Source: Flavobacterium macacae (GTDB taxonomy: Bacteria; Bacteroidota; Bacteroidia; Flavobacteriales; Flavobacteriaceae). From it: a stretch of 61,722 bases of DNA. The notes beneath the pieces were generated by a model that made no database searches, was not told where the DNA came from, and saw nothing but the letters and a program-made list of their open reading frames with translations. The position numbers and the translations under genes were made by a program. Of the stretch, positions 1 through 8,634 are shown piece by piece (the first letter of the stretch is position 1; each line of letters opens with the position of its first letter). Location of the stretch: NCBI RefSeq assembly GCF_003865365.1, contig NZ_RQVR01000016.1:1-61722 (forward strand). Reading direction: 5' to 3'.

Positions 1-12
1 ATTATGCAGGTG

Positions 13-328
13 TGAAGGGGATTTTAGATGGTGTTTGCGTTTTTCAGAACTTTAAGTTGTAATGTGTCCAGGCGAAGGGATTCGCGCGGGAGCGGGGTGA
101 AGGGAATTTTAGATGGTGTTTGCGTTTTTCAGAACTTTAAGTTGTAAAGTGTCCACGCGAAGGGATTCGCGCGGGAGCGGGGGTTTTTCAGAACTTTAAG
201 TTGTAAAGTGTCCACGCGAAGAGATTCGCGCGGGAGCGGGGGTGTTTGCGTTTTTCAGAACTTTAAGTTGTAATTTGTCCACGCGAAAGGATTCGCGCGG
301 GAGCTGGGATTCGCGCGGGAGCTGGGGG
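13..328. repeat. Tandem REP-like array, four units plus a partial fifth
   Basis: Four imperfect copies start their shared core (TTTTTCAGAACTTTAAGTTG) at 40, 125, 184 and 251; spacing is 85, 59 and 67 bp because units 3 and 4 lack part of the 5' segment. Each copy ends in a GC-rich block GATTCGCGCGGGAGC, and a fifth block repeats at 308-328. Each unit holds two inverted repeats: AACTT-T-AAGTT, and CGCGAA-loop-TTCGCG (156-171, 215-230, 282-297; unit 1 at 71-86 has one mismatch). The loop changes between copies (GGGA, GAGA, AGGA) while the arms persist. The GC content is far above the surroundings. There are no unique spacers, so it is not a CRISPR array. Function is unknown; a REP-type dispersed element is my inference. 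Confidence 0.85.
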
Positions 329-1042
329 TAAAAATTACTAAAATTAGCTTTTTTATCCTTTTTGATTTTCGGTCTTTTAGGAATTGCAGCAGTTTCACTC
401 TAACAAAGCAAAATTCAGTACCCTAAATAATTGAAAATAAGAAGTTACAAACAAAGGAGCTGTTAGGTGATATTACACTTTGTAGCAAGTAACTTTGAGA
501 ATACCTGCCGAATTAGATAAACTATTTTGTGAAAAATCTTCATTGGTACCCATGGGAAGGCTTCGTGGGTTATGAAGATAACTTACTTTAATTCAGTGTT
601 TTAGTTAATTTATACGTTTTTAGTATAGGAATACTGATTTTTAAATGCTGAAAGCTGAGAAAAGATATTGAAAGCAAGAGGGAAGTGCAAAATTAAAAAT
701 AGTATTTATATTTCAAAAAAAAAGCAGTAACTTGGTACTCCAATAAAAGGAATGCAAAAATGACAATTTCAAATTTTTATTTAACCAATAATCGCTTGAT
801 GCGCTTGATGCGCACATTGTTATATCTGCACGACGATACTTTCTTAAAAAGTTCTAAAGAGTTCATTAATTAAGCCCTGTCACAACTCTAGACAGGGAAA
901 CTTTCATTTAGAAAGCTCATTATTTTAATCTTCAATTTTCATTTAGCACACGATATCATTAAGTTGGTACACGTAAGGGCTGCGTATTTATTTAATGAAG
1001 AGTCATCTATCATTGCTATGAAAAGGGAGCAACAAAACAGTT
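329..1042. other. Long gene-free region with hairpins and a -7 box
   Basis: No convincing coding region is present. What I see: a TAnnTTTG match (TAACTTTG, 490-497); a nested hairpin at 536-579 (ATCTTCAT/ATGAAGAT outside, ACCCA/TGGGT inside); a short hairpin AGTAT-AGGA-ATACT at 622-635 followed by a few Ts; a direct duplication CGCTTGATG CGCTTGATG near 791-808; and a perfect 7-bp hairpin CCCTGTC/GACAGGG at 875-897 with no T-tract on either side. The first three could be promoter, body and weak terminator of a plus-strand RNA of about 135 nt, but this is speculative. Confidence 0.4.
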
Positions 1043-1420
1043 ATGTCACAAAATATTATTTTAACCACAGGAGTTTACGATTTAATTAAAGATCATGTAA
1101 GAAGAAAAAAAGTAACATTAGAAGAAGAAAAGTTATTGCTACTAGAACTTAAAAAAGCGTCACAGGTATTAAGAAAAGATTTGCCAGAAGATATTGTTTC
1201 CGTAAATCGAATAGTGACGTATAAAAACCACAGTAACGAAGAAGAAAAAACAGTTGAATTTGTAGGGCCAAAGAAATCTAAGCCAGCCAAAAATAAAATT
1301 TCGATTTTATCAGATGAAGGAATTGCAATGGTAGGGTATAAAGTTGGAAATATCATAGAATGGCCTTCGAAAAAAGGCGACCTAAAGCTAGAAATATTGA
1401 AAGTTGAAGAAGCAGAATAA
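1043..1420 (+). CDS. GreA/GreB-family transcription factor-like protein, short form
   Basis: The protein has 125 residues. The C-terminal half, with IVTYKNHSNEEE, ILSDEGIAMVGYKVGN and a closing LEILKVE strand, matches the FKBP-like C-terminal domain of GreA/GreB/Rnk proteins, which bind the rim of the RNA polymerase secondary channel. The N-terminal part (about 50 residues) is helical and lysine/glutamate rich but shorter than the coiled coil of a standard GreA of about 158 residues. Transcript-cleavage activity is therefore uncertain and an Rnk-like regulatory role is possible. The start is ATG with a purine-rich GGGAG about 13 bases upstream. It stands alone, followed 17 bases after the stop by a strong terminator. 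Family membership is fairly secure; exact role is not. Confidence 0.75.
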   Translation: MSQNIILTTGVYDLIKDHVRRKKVTLEEEKLLLLELKKASQVLRKDLPEDIVSVNRIVTYKNHSNEEEKTVEFVGPKKSKPAKNKISILSDEGIAMVGYKVGNIIEWPSKKGDLKLEILKVEEAE

Positions 1421-1437
1421 CATGCTTTTGATTAAAA

Positions 1438-1479
1438 AACATCCCCAGAGAAGCCTTCTCTTGTGGGATGTTTTTTTTA
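1438..1479 (+). terminator. Intrinsic terminator after the GreA/B-like gene
   Basis: ACATCCC and AGAGAAG pair with CTTCTCT and GGGATGT across a short offset, followed by eight Ts. It directly follows the 1043-1420 gene. Confidence 0.85.
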
Positions 1480-1531
1480 TATAATATGATTTTATGTCCC
1501 TTTTTTGTAAGTAAATTAAGAATATAAGTAC

Positions 1532-1539
1532 TAAGTTTG
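1532..1539 (+). promoter_or_regulatory. -7 box TAAGTTTG for the outer-membrane protein gene
   Basis: This is an exact match to the Bacteroidota -7 consensus TAnnTTTG, 19 bp before the GTG start at 1559. A TTTG lies at 1504-1507, but the 24-bp gap is longer than the usual 19-21, so the -33 element is doubtful. Confidence 0.5.
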
Positions 1540-1558
1540 CGCCCTTAAATTTACTACT

Positions 1559-2128
1559 GTGAATAAGTTATCGTCTTTGCTGATTGCCTTATTATTTTTA
1601 ACCTTCTGTTGCAATGCAGCAAGTGCCCAAACCCAAAAAGGGGAGTTTATCAATACTTCCATAGGCATTGGCATGGTCGCTGCTGATGACCAAGCTGACA
1701 TTACAGGATCAGGCTTTTATGCACAAGGAGAATATGTTTATAACATTTTGAGCTGGTTCGGACTCAGGCCTTATGCTGGAGCTATATTTGCTTCAGGAGC
1801 ATCTGATGAGCCTGGAATGGACCACTATAAAGTGAAGTCAAATGCTTTTTTACTTGGAGGAAAAGCCCGAATTACTGCACCCATTCCTTACGTGGCTCCA
1901 TTTTTAGAATCGGGTATCGGTATGTCTATAGGGGAATTTAAAACCTATACTCCTTATACCCATTTAGAAAAAAAAGGCTTGCAGCTGCATATTCCTGTTA
2001 CCCTTGGCTTGGCAATAGGCCGCAATCACGATTACGAACTTAAATTTGTATATTATTTTCATCCTGCTGCAGAACAGACTTCAGGCGCGGCAGCTATCGG
2101 CTATAGTTTTCCGCTCGATAGAAGTTAA
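1559..2128 (+). CDS. Secreted outer-membrane beta-barrel protein, porin-family fold
   Basis: The protein has 189 residues. Residues 1-23 form a signal peptide (MNKLSSLLIALLFLTFCCNA then ASAQ), with cleavage expected after AQ. The rest alternates glycine/aromatic amphipathic strands (GFYAQGEYVYN, LRPYAGAIF, PYVAPFLESGIG, YELKFVYYF) and ends in a strand AAAIGYSF, as in small eight-stranded barrels of the OmpA/OmpW-like fold. The start codon is GTG (1559-1561); no in-frame ATG gives a better signal peptide. It lies between two terminators and so is monocistronic. No transport substrate can be deduced. Confidence 0.7.
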   Translation: MNKLSSLLIALLFLTFCCNAASAQTQKGEFINTSIGIGMVAADDQADITGSGFYAQGEYVYNILSWFGLRPYAGAIFASGASDEPGMDHYKVKSNAFLLGGKARITAPIPYVAPFLESGIGMSIGEFKTYTPYTHLEKKGLQLHIPVTLGLAIGRNHDYELKFVYYFHPAAEQTSGAAAIGYSFPLDRS

Positions 2129-2219
2129 ATTGCAAAATTAATCCCAGAGTATAAAAAAAATATTTTCTGTACTTTATTACATGATTTCTATCGGAAGCGA
2201 TCCTACTATTAAAAAAGTT

Positions 2220-2256
2220 GCCTGTTACTCTTAAAGAAGAGCAATAGGCTTTTTTT
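2220..2256. terminator. Bidirectional terminator between barrel gene and MscS gene
   Basis: GCCTGTTACTCTT (2220-2232) pairs with AAGAGCAATAGGC (2237-2249), with one mismatch and one G-T pair. T-runs follow on both strands (2250-2256 on plus; the A-run before 2217 on minus). It serves convergent genes; its T-run overlaps the stop codon of the MscS gene. Confidence 0.85.
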
Positions 2257-4012
2257 ATGGCTTCTCTTTATTTACTGCTGAACCTTTTGGCGGATACACA
2301 ATAGAATCGTTCAGTTCTTTAATTTTATCAGGATGAAATTTTGGCAGCTGCATTTCGCCTCTTTCATTCCATTCTTTGACTTTGTCAGAAACATCTTTTG
2401 ACTTTTCTTCAGAAATGCCGTCGTCTTTTGCAAAATAAAGGGTCTGCGAAGGAAAGGCAAATCCGGTACCGCTTTCTGAAACCAAGTCCATAATTCTCAG
2501 GTATAAATCTTCTTTGATTTCTAATGCTGTATCTAAGGTGCTCACCAGGATATACGCATTGATTTCTAAACGCAAAGAGGAGGCTCCAAAACCAATAAAA
2601 CGAACGCGGGCATCGTCATTTCCCACCATCGGATGCGAATATAAGATGCTCCTGATTTCTACCAGCAGAAAACGAATTTGGTCGGGCGTAGTTTCACATC
2701 TTAAATCAAGAACAGGATTAAAAAAGAAACGATCCCTAAAAGCATAATTTTCAATATTTGTGGCCGAAAGCAAACCATTGGGTATGGTAACTACCGTTCG
2801 TTCTCCAGTTCTGACTTTCGTCGATCTCATGCCAATCTGTTCCACATTTCCTTTTATATCGTTTATCCTGCAATAATCTCCCACGCGAATAGGCTGGTCG
2901 ATGATCAAGGTAACGCTTCCCACAAAGTTTTCTACCGTTTTTTGGGCACCCAGAGCCAAAGCGATACCCCCGATTCCCAATGCGGCCAGTCCGGCAGTGA
3001 CATCAATTCCGATAGCGCCCAAGATAGCAATGCCGCCAAAAATAAAAATGGCTACCTTAAAAGTCCTTCTTAAAAATAAAATAGCAGAAATAGTAGAAAC
3101 CCTGCCTTTTACTGTCATTCTGTTTTTGCTGAATTCTCCAATAAAATCCGTTATTCTCCACAGCAGCATTAAAAAAGCAACAATTCCCACAGTAACTGTC
3201 AAATAGCTAAAACGCTGGCGGATGATGATGGAAATGCCAACGCGCTGTGAAAAATCAATAAAAAACCAAAGCGCAATATACAGCTGGATCGGTAATGATA
3301 AGGCAACAAGGAATCCTTCAGTGGGTTCGGTCCTGGCTTTTTTCCAAAGTTTTGAAATTATAAAAGTCAGCAATGCAATTATTCCCCATGACAAAAAATA
3401 GGCTCCCGCAACCAGCACAATAATGATGAACCATTGTCCGATCGGGACGCCTGCTAGCAATCTTTCTTTTAAAGATTCGGGTAAAATTTTATTGACCAAT
3501 AGATTTTCATCTACTTTAACGGCAGCAATCGCATCAACAGTTTCAGCAGAAAAAAGCCATATCGGCGGACTGCCTTCCCGTTCATTATTTTCAACATATA
3601 ATTTGACATTTTTGCCATTGATGGATATTGTTCCCACAAGATCCAATTCTGCGTCTAATTCATCATCGCTATTGCCGGTATTTTTATCGCTGATTAGGGA
3701 AGTTGGAACAATGCTGCCGCTTTGGTCTAAAAGGTTCTGCATCGTTTTTACAATGCGTTCTCTTTCTTTGTTTTTTCGGAAAGACCTTTTTAAGTACAGG
3801 TAATTGCTGGCCCTGATATAATTTTGCTCTGAAACGGCTTTTAAGAAGCCATTAACCGTTCCTCTCGGATTTCTTCTTCCTAAGGAATCATCGGGAATTT
3901 TAACTTCTTCTTTTACTTCTGACGAGGATGGTAAAAGTTGTGCTTTAATCTCAACAGGATTTAGCAAAAATATAAAAGTTAGGATAAAAAAATTTCGAAT
4001 TGAGATGCTCAT
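2255..4012 (-). CDS. Mechanosensitive ion channel, MscS family
   Basis: The protein has 585 residues. A signal sequence (1-24) precedes a periplasmic domain of about 165 residues that has no hydrophobic stretches. Then come membrane segments around 192-220, 233-255, 268-292 and 318-336, and the pore-lining TM3-like helix 338-360, rich in Gly and Ala (GLAALGIGGIALALGAQKT). The MscS beta domain begins with the family hallmark VGDYCRI and later GNVEQIGMRSTKVRT. The role is release of osmolytes on hypo-osmotic shock through the inner membrane. It is longer than E. coli MscS (286 residues) because of the periplasmic extension and extra helices, as in MscM/YnaI-type members. The C-terminal 60 residues are charged. 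Monocistronic. Confidence 0.88.
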   Translation of the reverse strand: MSISIRNFFILTFIFLLNPVEIKAQLLPSSSEVKEEVKIPDDSLGRRNPRGTVNGFLKAVSEQNYIRASNYLYLKRSFRKNKERERIVKTMQNLLDQSGSIVPTSLISDKNTGNSDDELDAELDLVGTISINGKNVKLYVENNEREGSPPIWLFSAETVDAIAAVKVDENLLVNKILPESLKERLLAGVPIGQWFIIIVLVAGAYFLSWGIIALLTFIISKLWKKARTEPTEGFLVALSLPIQLYIALWFFIDFSQRVGISIIIRQRFSYLTVTVGIVAFLMLLWRITDFIGEFSKNRMTVKGRVSTISAILFLRRTFKVAIFIFGGIAILGAIGIDVTAGLAALGIGGIALALGAQKTVENFVGSVTLIIDQPIRVGDYCRINDIKGNVEQIGMRSTKVRTGERTVVTIPNGLLSATNIENYAFRDRFFFNPVLDLRCETTPDQIRFLLVEIRSILYSHPMVGNDDARVRFIGFGASSLRLEINAYILVSTLDTALEIKEDLYLRIMDLVSESGTGFAFPSQTLYFAKDDGISEEKSKDVSDKVKEWNERGEMQLPKFHPDKIKELNDSIVYPPKGSAVNKEKP

Positions 4013-4165
4013 AAAAAGTAATTTTGTTCAGAAAAGGCACTGTTTCCAATCTTTAAAATTACACTTTATTCCTCATAAATAAAACCTAAAGTTTGAAGGT
4101 CCAATTATTGATGTTGCGCAATACTATGTGGGAAACCTACTGACCCAGAAATCTTGACTGCCGCA

Positions 4166-4200
4166 AAATAAAAAACCACGAGCCGGTAAGGTCGTGGTTT
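4166..4200 (-). terminator. Terminator after the acyl-CoA ligase gene
   Basis: Read on minus, AACCACGACC pairs across a short loop with the GGCTCGTGGTT side (the CCACGA/TCGTGG core is perfect), followed by a run of six Ts and more T-rich sequence. It lies immediately after the stop at 4207. Confidence 0.8.
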
Positions 4201-4206
4201 CTGTTT

Positions 4207-5979
4207 TTAATCTTTGTAAATCGTATCGTATAATTTTTTATAGATTTCCATGATGCTTTTTCGTTTCAATTTCATCGTGGGTGTAAGATGGCCGCCGTCA
4301 ATGCTCCAAACGTCAGGTGTCAATTCAAATTTTTTGATTTGTTCCCAATGCCCAAATTTAGTATTGATTCCGTTGATTTCTTCTTGGAAACGCGCTCTTA
4401 CGTCTTTATTTTCAACTAGTTCCTCATTCGATCTGATGCTGATTCCTTTTTTCTTCGCCCATGATTTTACAAATTCAAAATCAGGCTGAATGAAAGCGGC
4501 AGGCAACTTTTCGCCGTCGCCAATTACCATAATTTCTGCAATAAAACGCGATTGCTTCATCGCATTTTCTATCAATTGCGGCGCAATGTATTTTCCTCCC
4601 GAAGTTTTGAACATTTCTTTCTTTCTGTCGGTAATTTTTAAGAAACCATCGGCGTCTACTTGGCCAATATCTCCCGTGTGGAAATAACCATCGATAATGG
4701 CTTCCTTCGTTTTTTCTTCATCTTTATAATAACCCATCATTACATTCGGTCCTTTGCAAAGAATTTCGCCGTCTTCCGCAATTTTTACTTCCACATTGTC
4801 GATTATTTTTCCAGCTGTACCAATCTTAAAACCGCCATTTCGGGTGTCATTTACTGAAATTACCGGAGAAGTTTCAGACAAGCCATATCCTTCCATTACA
4901 TAAATCTCGGCAGCAGCAAAAACACGTGCTAATCGTGGCTGCAAAGCGGCGCTTCCGTTTACGATTAAATCTAAATTCCCGCCCAAACCTGCTTTCCATT
5001 TGCTGAAGATAAGTTTTCGGGCCAATGATAATTGAACGCCATACCACCAACCATTAGCATTATAGGGTTCGTATCTTAAACCGACAGAAACTGCCCAAAA
5101 GAACAGTTTTTTCTTGATTCCGGTAAGTTCAGAACCTTTGGCAATTATTTTTTCATATACTTTTTCGATAAGTCTCGGAACACCAGTCATTACGTTAGGT
5201 TGCACTTCTTTGACATTATCAGAAATCTTTTCAATTGATTCGCCAAAATAAATAGCGACGCCATAAAACTGGTAGATATACGTTACCATTCGCTCATAAA
5301 TATGGCAAATCGGCAAGAAACTCAAGGCCTTGCTTTTTCCGGCTTCAAACGGAATTCTGCTGGCAGAATTTAATACATTCGATACAATGTTGTTATGAGA
5401 AAGCATAACGCCTTTTGGCCTTCCGGTGGTTCCCGAAGTGTAAATTATAGTAGCAAGTTCTAATGGATCTACGTTGTTTTTTCGTTCTTCCACCTCGTTT
5501 TGATTGCTTTCGTCTTTTCCTAATTCTAAAAGTTCGTTCCAGTTTTTACAGCCGGAAATCTCGTTGAAGGAGTAAACTTCCTTTAATTTCGGAACATTTG
5601 CTTTGATGGCATTTACTTTATTTAAAACTTCTTCATCAGAAACAAAACAGTAGCTTACTTCAGAATGATTTAAGATATATTCATAATCTTCTTCTGTAAT
5701 CGTTGGATAAACAGGAACATTTTGCGCTCCGGTTTGGAGGATTCCAATATCCATAATGTGCCATTCGCTTCTGTTATTGGAAGAAATGACCGCAATTTTA
5801 TCGTTTTTTTGAAGGCCTAACCGCAACAGGGCTCTGGAGATTGCATTGGCTTTTTTGACATATTCTTCCGTAGAAGTCTTCTCCCATTCGCCATTTACCT
5901 TGGTTGCCAAGGCGTCAGGAATGTTGTATTTTTCTAACTGATGATACGGGAAATCAAATAATCGGGTAATTGAAGCCAT
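4207..5979 (-). CDS. Long-chain fatty acid--CoA ligase (AMP-forming)
   Basis: The protein has 590 residues and belongs to the ANL superfamily. It activates fatty acids with ATP to acyl-AMP and then acyl-CoA. The P-loop-like motif TIIYTSGTTGRPKGVMLSH spans about 177-195. Others present are YGLSET (the A5 region), YFHTGDIG (the Asp that binds ribose) and DRKKEMFKTSGGKYIAP, which carries the hinge and the catalytic-lysine region. The C-terminal LTPTMKLKRKSI is typical of FadD15-type long-chain ligases, as is the length. There is no signal peptide, so it is cytosolic or peripheral to the membrane. The start is ATG at 5979, and the gene has its own terminator. Chain-length preference cannot be read from sequence. 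Confidence 0.9.
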   Translation of the reverse strand: MASITRLFDFPYHQLEKYNIPDALATKVNGEWEKTSTEEYVKKANAISRALLRLGLQKNDKIAVISSNNRSEWHIMDIGILQTGAQNVPVYPTITEEDYEYILNHSEVSYCFVSDEEVLNKVNAIKANVPKLKEVYSFNEISGCKNWNELLELGKDESNQNEVEERKNNVDPLELATIIYTSGTTGRPKGVMLSHNNIVSNVLNSASRIPFEAGKSKALSFLPICHIYERMVTYIYQFYGVAIYFGESIEKISDNVKEVQPNVMTGVPRLIEKVYEKIIAKGSELTGIKKKLFFWAVSVGLRYEPYNANGWWYGVQLSLARKLIFSKWKAGLGGNLDLIVNGSAALQPRLARVFAAAEIYVMEGYGLSETSPVISVNDTRNGGFKIGTAGKIIDNVEVKIAEDGEILCKGPNVMMGYYKDEEKTKEAIIDGYFHTGDIGQVDADGFLKITDRKKEMFKTSGGKYIAPQLIENAMKQSRFIAEIMVIGDGEKLPAAFIQPDFEFVKSWAKKKGISIRSNEELVENKDVRARFQEEINGINTKFGHWEQIKKFELTPDVWSIDGGHLTPTMKLKRKSIMEIYKKLYDTIYKD

Positions 5980-6210
5980 TCGAATGAAGATTAAATTCTA
6001 TGCAAAATAGCAAATTATAAATATATGACCAATCTTTTTATCATTTCCGTAAGGAAATTAAAAGTATTTTCCATACTTGATTATCTTAGTGTCTTACAAA
6101 TCATTTATTTATAATAGTTTTAAAACAATTTCCAGATAGTACTTTCTTGAACTGGTTCAATGCGATTTAGTCAGGAGAAAATTAATTTTACGAAATAAAA
6201 TATAGAAAAG

Positions 6211-6516
6211 ATGAGCTACACGATTTTAGATAATAAACAAAAAAATAGATTTGAAATTCATCAAGACGGATACATCGCTTTTGAAGACTATCAACTTTTT
6301 GAAGGTGGCATTTCTTATATGTACACCGAAGTTCCAAAGGAATTAAGCGGTAAAGGAATTGCGTCTGCGCTGGCAAAAATGCTTCTTGATTATGCGATTG
6401 AAAACAACTTAAAAGTGAAACCTTATTGTCCGCATATCAAAGCATACATCGACAAACATGAAGAATATCAGTTCAATTCTATTTTTCATAATCCAGAATT
6501 ATTTTATTTGAAATAA
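6211..6516 (+). CDS. Small GNAT-like acetyltransferase domain protein (Acetyltransf_CG type)
   Basis: The protein has 101 residues. It has the layout of the minimal GNAT family exemplified by yeast/human GTLF3B-like and bacterial YidJ-type proteins. FEDYQLFEGGISYMYTEVP forms the first strands, LSGKGIASALAKMLLDYA (about 48-65) is the acetyl-CoA pyrophosphate-binding loop and helix, and VKPYCPHIKAYIDKHEEY follows. The pattern CPHIKAYIDKH is characteristic of this subfamily. The acceptor is unknown. A single-gene unit, with no clear promoter in the 230 bp upstream. Confidence 0.8.
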   Translation: MSYTILDNKQKNRFEIHQDGYIAFEDYQLFEGGISYMYTEVPKELSGKGIASALAKMLLDYAIENNLKVKPYCPHIKAYIDKHEEYQFNSIFHNPELFYLK

Positions 6517-6670
6517 GCTTGATTTTGGTCTTTGCTTAATTTAGATCATAACTAAAAAAACATAACGTTATATTCTTCTTAAAATTAGAATTGTGCTATT
6601 TTTTGACAGAATAATGCTATTGTCACTAATTTTTATGTCTGAAATTTGAGAAATTAAAAATTATAAAACA

Positions 6671-8176
6671 ATGAGCGATATCTTAAAAAGACCAGAATTT
6701 AAAGAAAAATATGATAATTATATAGGTGGTAAATTTGTACCGCCAGTAAACGGACAGTATTTTGATACTATTTCTCCCATCGATGGAAAAGTGTTTACAA
6801 AAGTAGCGAAATCAAGCAAAGAAGATTTGGTTTTGGCAGTTGATGCAGCGCACGAAGCTTTTAAAACTTGGGGAAAAACATCGGTTACAGAACGAAGCAT
6901 TTTGCTAAATAAAATTGCTCAAGTTCTTGAGGATAACTTAGAATACATGGCGGCAGTGGAAACAGTGGACAATGGAAAAGCCGTTCGCGAAACTTTAGCT
7001 GCAGATATGCCGCTTGCAATTGACCATTTCAGGTATTTTGCAGGCGTAATCCGTGCAGAAGAAAGTTCTATTGCTGAATTGGATTCGAACACGGTTTCGA
7101 TTGCTTTAAGCGAACCTTTGGGCGTTATTGCACAGATTATTCCGTGGAATTTCCCAATTCTAATGGCTGTTTGGAAATTAGCGCCCGCATTGGCTGCCGG
7201 AAACACGGTGGTTTTAAAACCGGCTGAAAGTACGCCAGTTTCCATATTAGTGATGATGGAATTGATAGAAGGAATTCTTCCTCCGGGAGTTATAAATATC
7301 GTGAACGGTTTTGGCGCTGAATTGGGAAGAGCCTTGGTTACCAATCCGAAAGTCTCAAAAGCAGCATTTACGGGTTCAACGGCAACAGGGCGTTTGGTAA
7401 TGCAATATGCAACAGAAAATATCATTCCGGTAACGCTAGAATTAGGAGGGAAATCTCCAAATATTTTCTTCAAATCAATCGCAGACCACGATGATGATTT
7501 CTTTGATAAAGCAGTGGAAGGCGCCGTAATGTTTGCCTTAAATCAAGGGGAAATTTGTACTTGTCCGTCAAGATTGTTGGTTCACGAAGATATTTATGAC
7601 AAATTTATCGCCAAAGTAATTGAAAGAACCGAAGCTATCAAGATGGGCAATCCTTTGGATAAGACAACAATGATGGGTGCCCAGGCTTCCAATGTTCAAT
7701 ATGAAAAAATCCAGCAATATATCAAATTAGGAAAAGAAGAAGGTGCCGAAGTTTTAACGGGTGGCGATGTGAACAAATTGGAAGGCGATCTGGCCGGAGG
7801 TTATTACATCAAGCCAACGTTATTCAAAGGGCACAACAAAATGAGAATCTTCCAAGAAGAAATTTTCGGGCCTGTTTTAGCCGTCACTACTTTCAAAACT
7901 ACAGAAGAAGCGATTGAAATTGCAAACGACACCATGTATGGTTTAGGAGCAGGAGTCTGGACACGCGATGCGCACGAAATTTACCAAGTACCGAGAGCAA
8001 TCCAAGCCGGAAGAGTTTGGATCAATCAATACCATTCTTATCCTGCAGGAGCTCCGTTTGGAGGTTACAAACAATCCGGGATCGGCAGGGAAAACCACAA
8101 AATGATGTTGGGCCATTACCGCCAGACAAAAAATATGCTGATTTCTTATGATAAAAAGAAATTAGGCTTCTTTTAA
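6671..8176 (+). CDS. Aldehyde dehydrogenase, AldB/acetaldehyde dehydrogenase type
   Basis: The protein has 501 residues, full length for the family, and oxidises aldehydes with NAD(P)+. Catalytic features are Asn160 (in IIPWNFP), Glu257 (LELGGKSP) and Cys296 in the motif [12 protein letters not shown] second Cys two residues on (C298) and the TCPSR sequence are characteristic of the AldB/ExaC group that handles acetaldehyde and other short aldehydes. The C-terminal [15 protein letters not shown] is also typical. Next downstream, past a hairpin, is a DUF779 gene, and convergent to that an AraC regulator; DUF779 next to this dehydrogenase is a recurring arrangement that I know from annotation. 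The gene symbol aldB is plausible but not certain. Confidence 0.9.
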   Translation: MSDILKRPEFKEKYDNYIGGKFVPPVNGQYFDTISPIDGKVFTKVAKSSKEDLVLAVDAAHEAFKTWGKTSVTERSILLNKIAQVLEDNLEYMAAVETVDNGKAVRETLAADMPLAIDHFRYFAGVIRAEESSIAELDSNTVSIALSEPLGVIAQIIPWNFPILMAVWKLAPALAAGNTVVLKPAESTPVSILVMMELIEGILPPGVINIVNGFGAELGRALVTNPKVSKAAFTGSTATGRLVMQYATENIIPVTLELGGKSPNIFFKSIADHDDDFFDKAVEGAVMFALNQGEICTCPSRLLVHEDIYDKFIAKVIERTEAIKMGNPLDKTTMMGAQASNVQYEKIQQYIKLGKEEGAEVLTGGDVNKLEGDLAGGYYIKPTLFKGHNKMRIFQEEIFGPVLAVTTFKTTEEAIEIANDTMYGLGAGVWTRDAHEIYQVPRAIQAGRVWINQYHSYPAGAPFGGYKQSGIGRENHKMMLGHYRQTKNMLISYDKKKLGFF

Positions 8177-8210
8177 TTGGTTTGGATTTTTGAGTTTTAA
8201 TTGAATAAAT

Positions 8211-8243
8211 ACAGCCCTAATTTATTTTTAGGGCTGTATTTTT
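8211..8243 (+). terminator. Hairpin-T-tract between aldehyde dehydrogenase and DUF779 genes
   Basis: ACAGCCCTAA (8211-8220) pairs perfectly with TTAGGGCTGT (8228-8237); the loop is 7 nt and is followed by ATTTTTAA. It ends only about 13 bases before the ATG of the DUF779 gene, leaving no room for a separate promoter after it. The downstream gene should therefore depend on readthrough, or on a promoter overlapping the hairpin. Confidence 0.75.
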
Positions 8244-8255
8244 AATATAAATGAT

Positions 8256-8630
8256 ATGGTAAAGAGAGTAGAGGCAACGCAAGAAGCGATAGCTATTATA
8301 AGGGAATTGCACAAAACGCACGGAGATTTGATGTTTTACCAATCGGGTGGCTGTTGTGAAGGAACGCAGCCGCAGTGTTTTGAAAAGGGTGGTTTTTACC
8401 TGAGAATGGGCGACGTTTGCATTGGAACTGTTGAAGGATTCGAGTTTTGGGTGGATCGCGATTTATTTGAATATTGGAAAAATGCCCACTTTTTAATGGA
8501 TGTTTTAGACGGAGTTCCAACGGGCGGTTTCTCGTTAGAAACGCCTTTAGGAAAAACATTCAAAATCCATTATCGACTTTTTACGGCCGAAGAAATTGAA
8601 AATTTAGAACCCGTAAAATTAGAAGAGTAA
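8256..8630 (+). CDS. DUF779 family protein
   Basis: The protein has 124 residues and no signal peptide or membrane segment. I recognise DUF779 from the Cys-rich motif around residues 31-41 (GGCCEGTQPQC, giving C33, C34 and C41), a further C55 (GDVCIGTV), the FEFWVD strand and GFSLETPLGKTF near residues 104-115. The family is small, of unknown biochemical role, and is often encoded beside aldehyde dehydrogenases, as here. The clustered cysteines suggest metal binding or redox sensing; this is inference. It converges with the AraC regulator with a 4-bp gap and no terminator between. Confidence 0.85.
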   Translation: MVKRVEATQEAIAIIRELHKTHGDLMFYQSGGCCEGTQPQCFEKGGFYLRMGDVCIGTVEGFEFWVDRDLFEYWKNAHFLMDVLDGVPTGGFSLETPLGKTFKIHYRLFTAEEIENLEPVKLEE

Positions 8631-8634
8631 CAAA

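Noticed and set aside
13..328. CRISPR array
   Set aside because: Repeats are long, imperfect and contiguous, with no unique spacers and no cas genes in the window.
791..811. Possible decayed coding remnant around the CGCTTGATG duplication
   Set aside because: No frame of useful length in either direction and no recognisable residues.
875..897. CCCTGTC/GACAGGG hairpin as terminator
   Set aside because: No T-tract on either strand and no gene ending nearby; kept only as a structural note.
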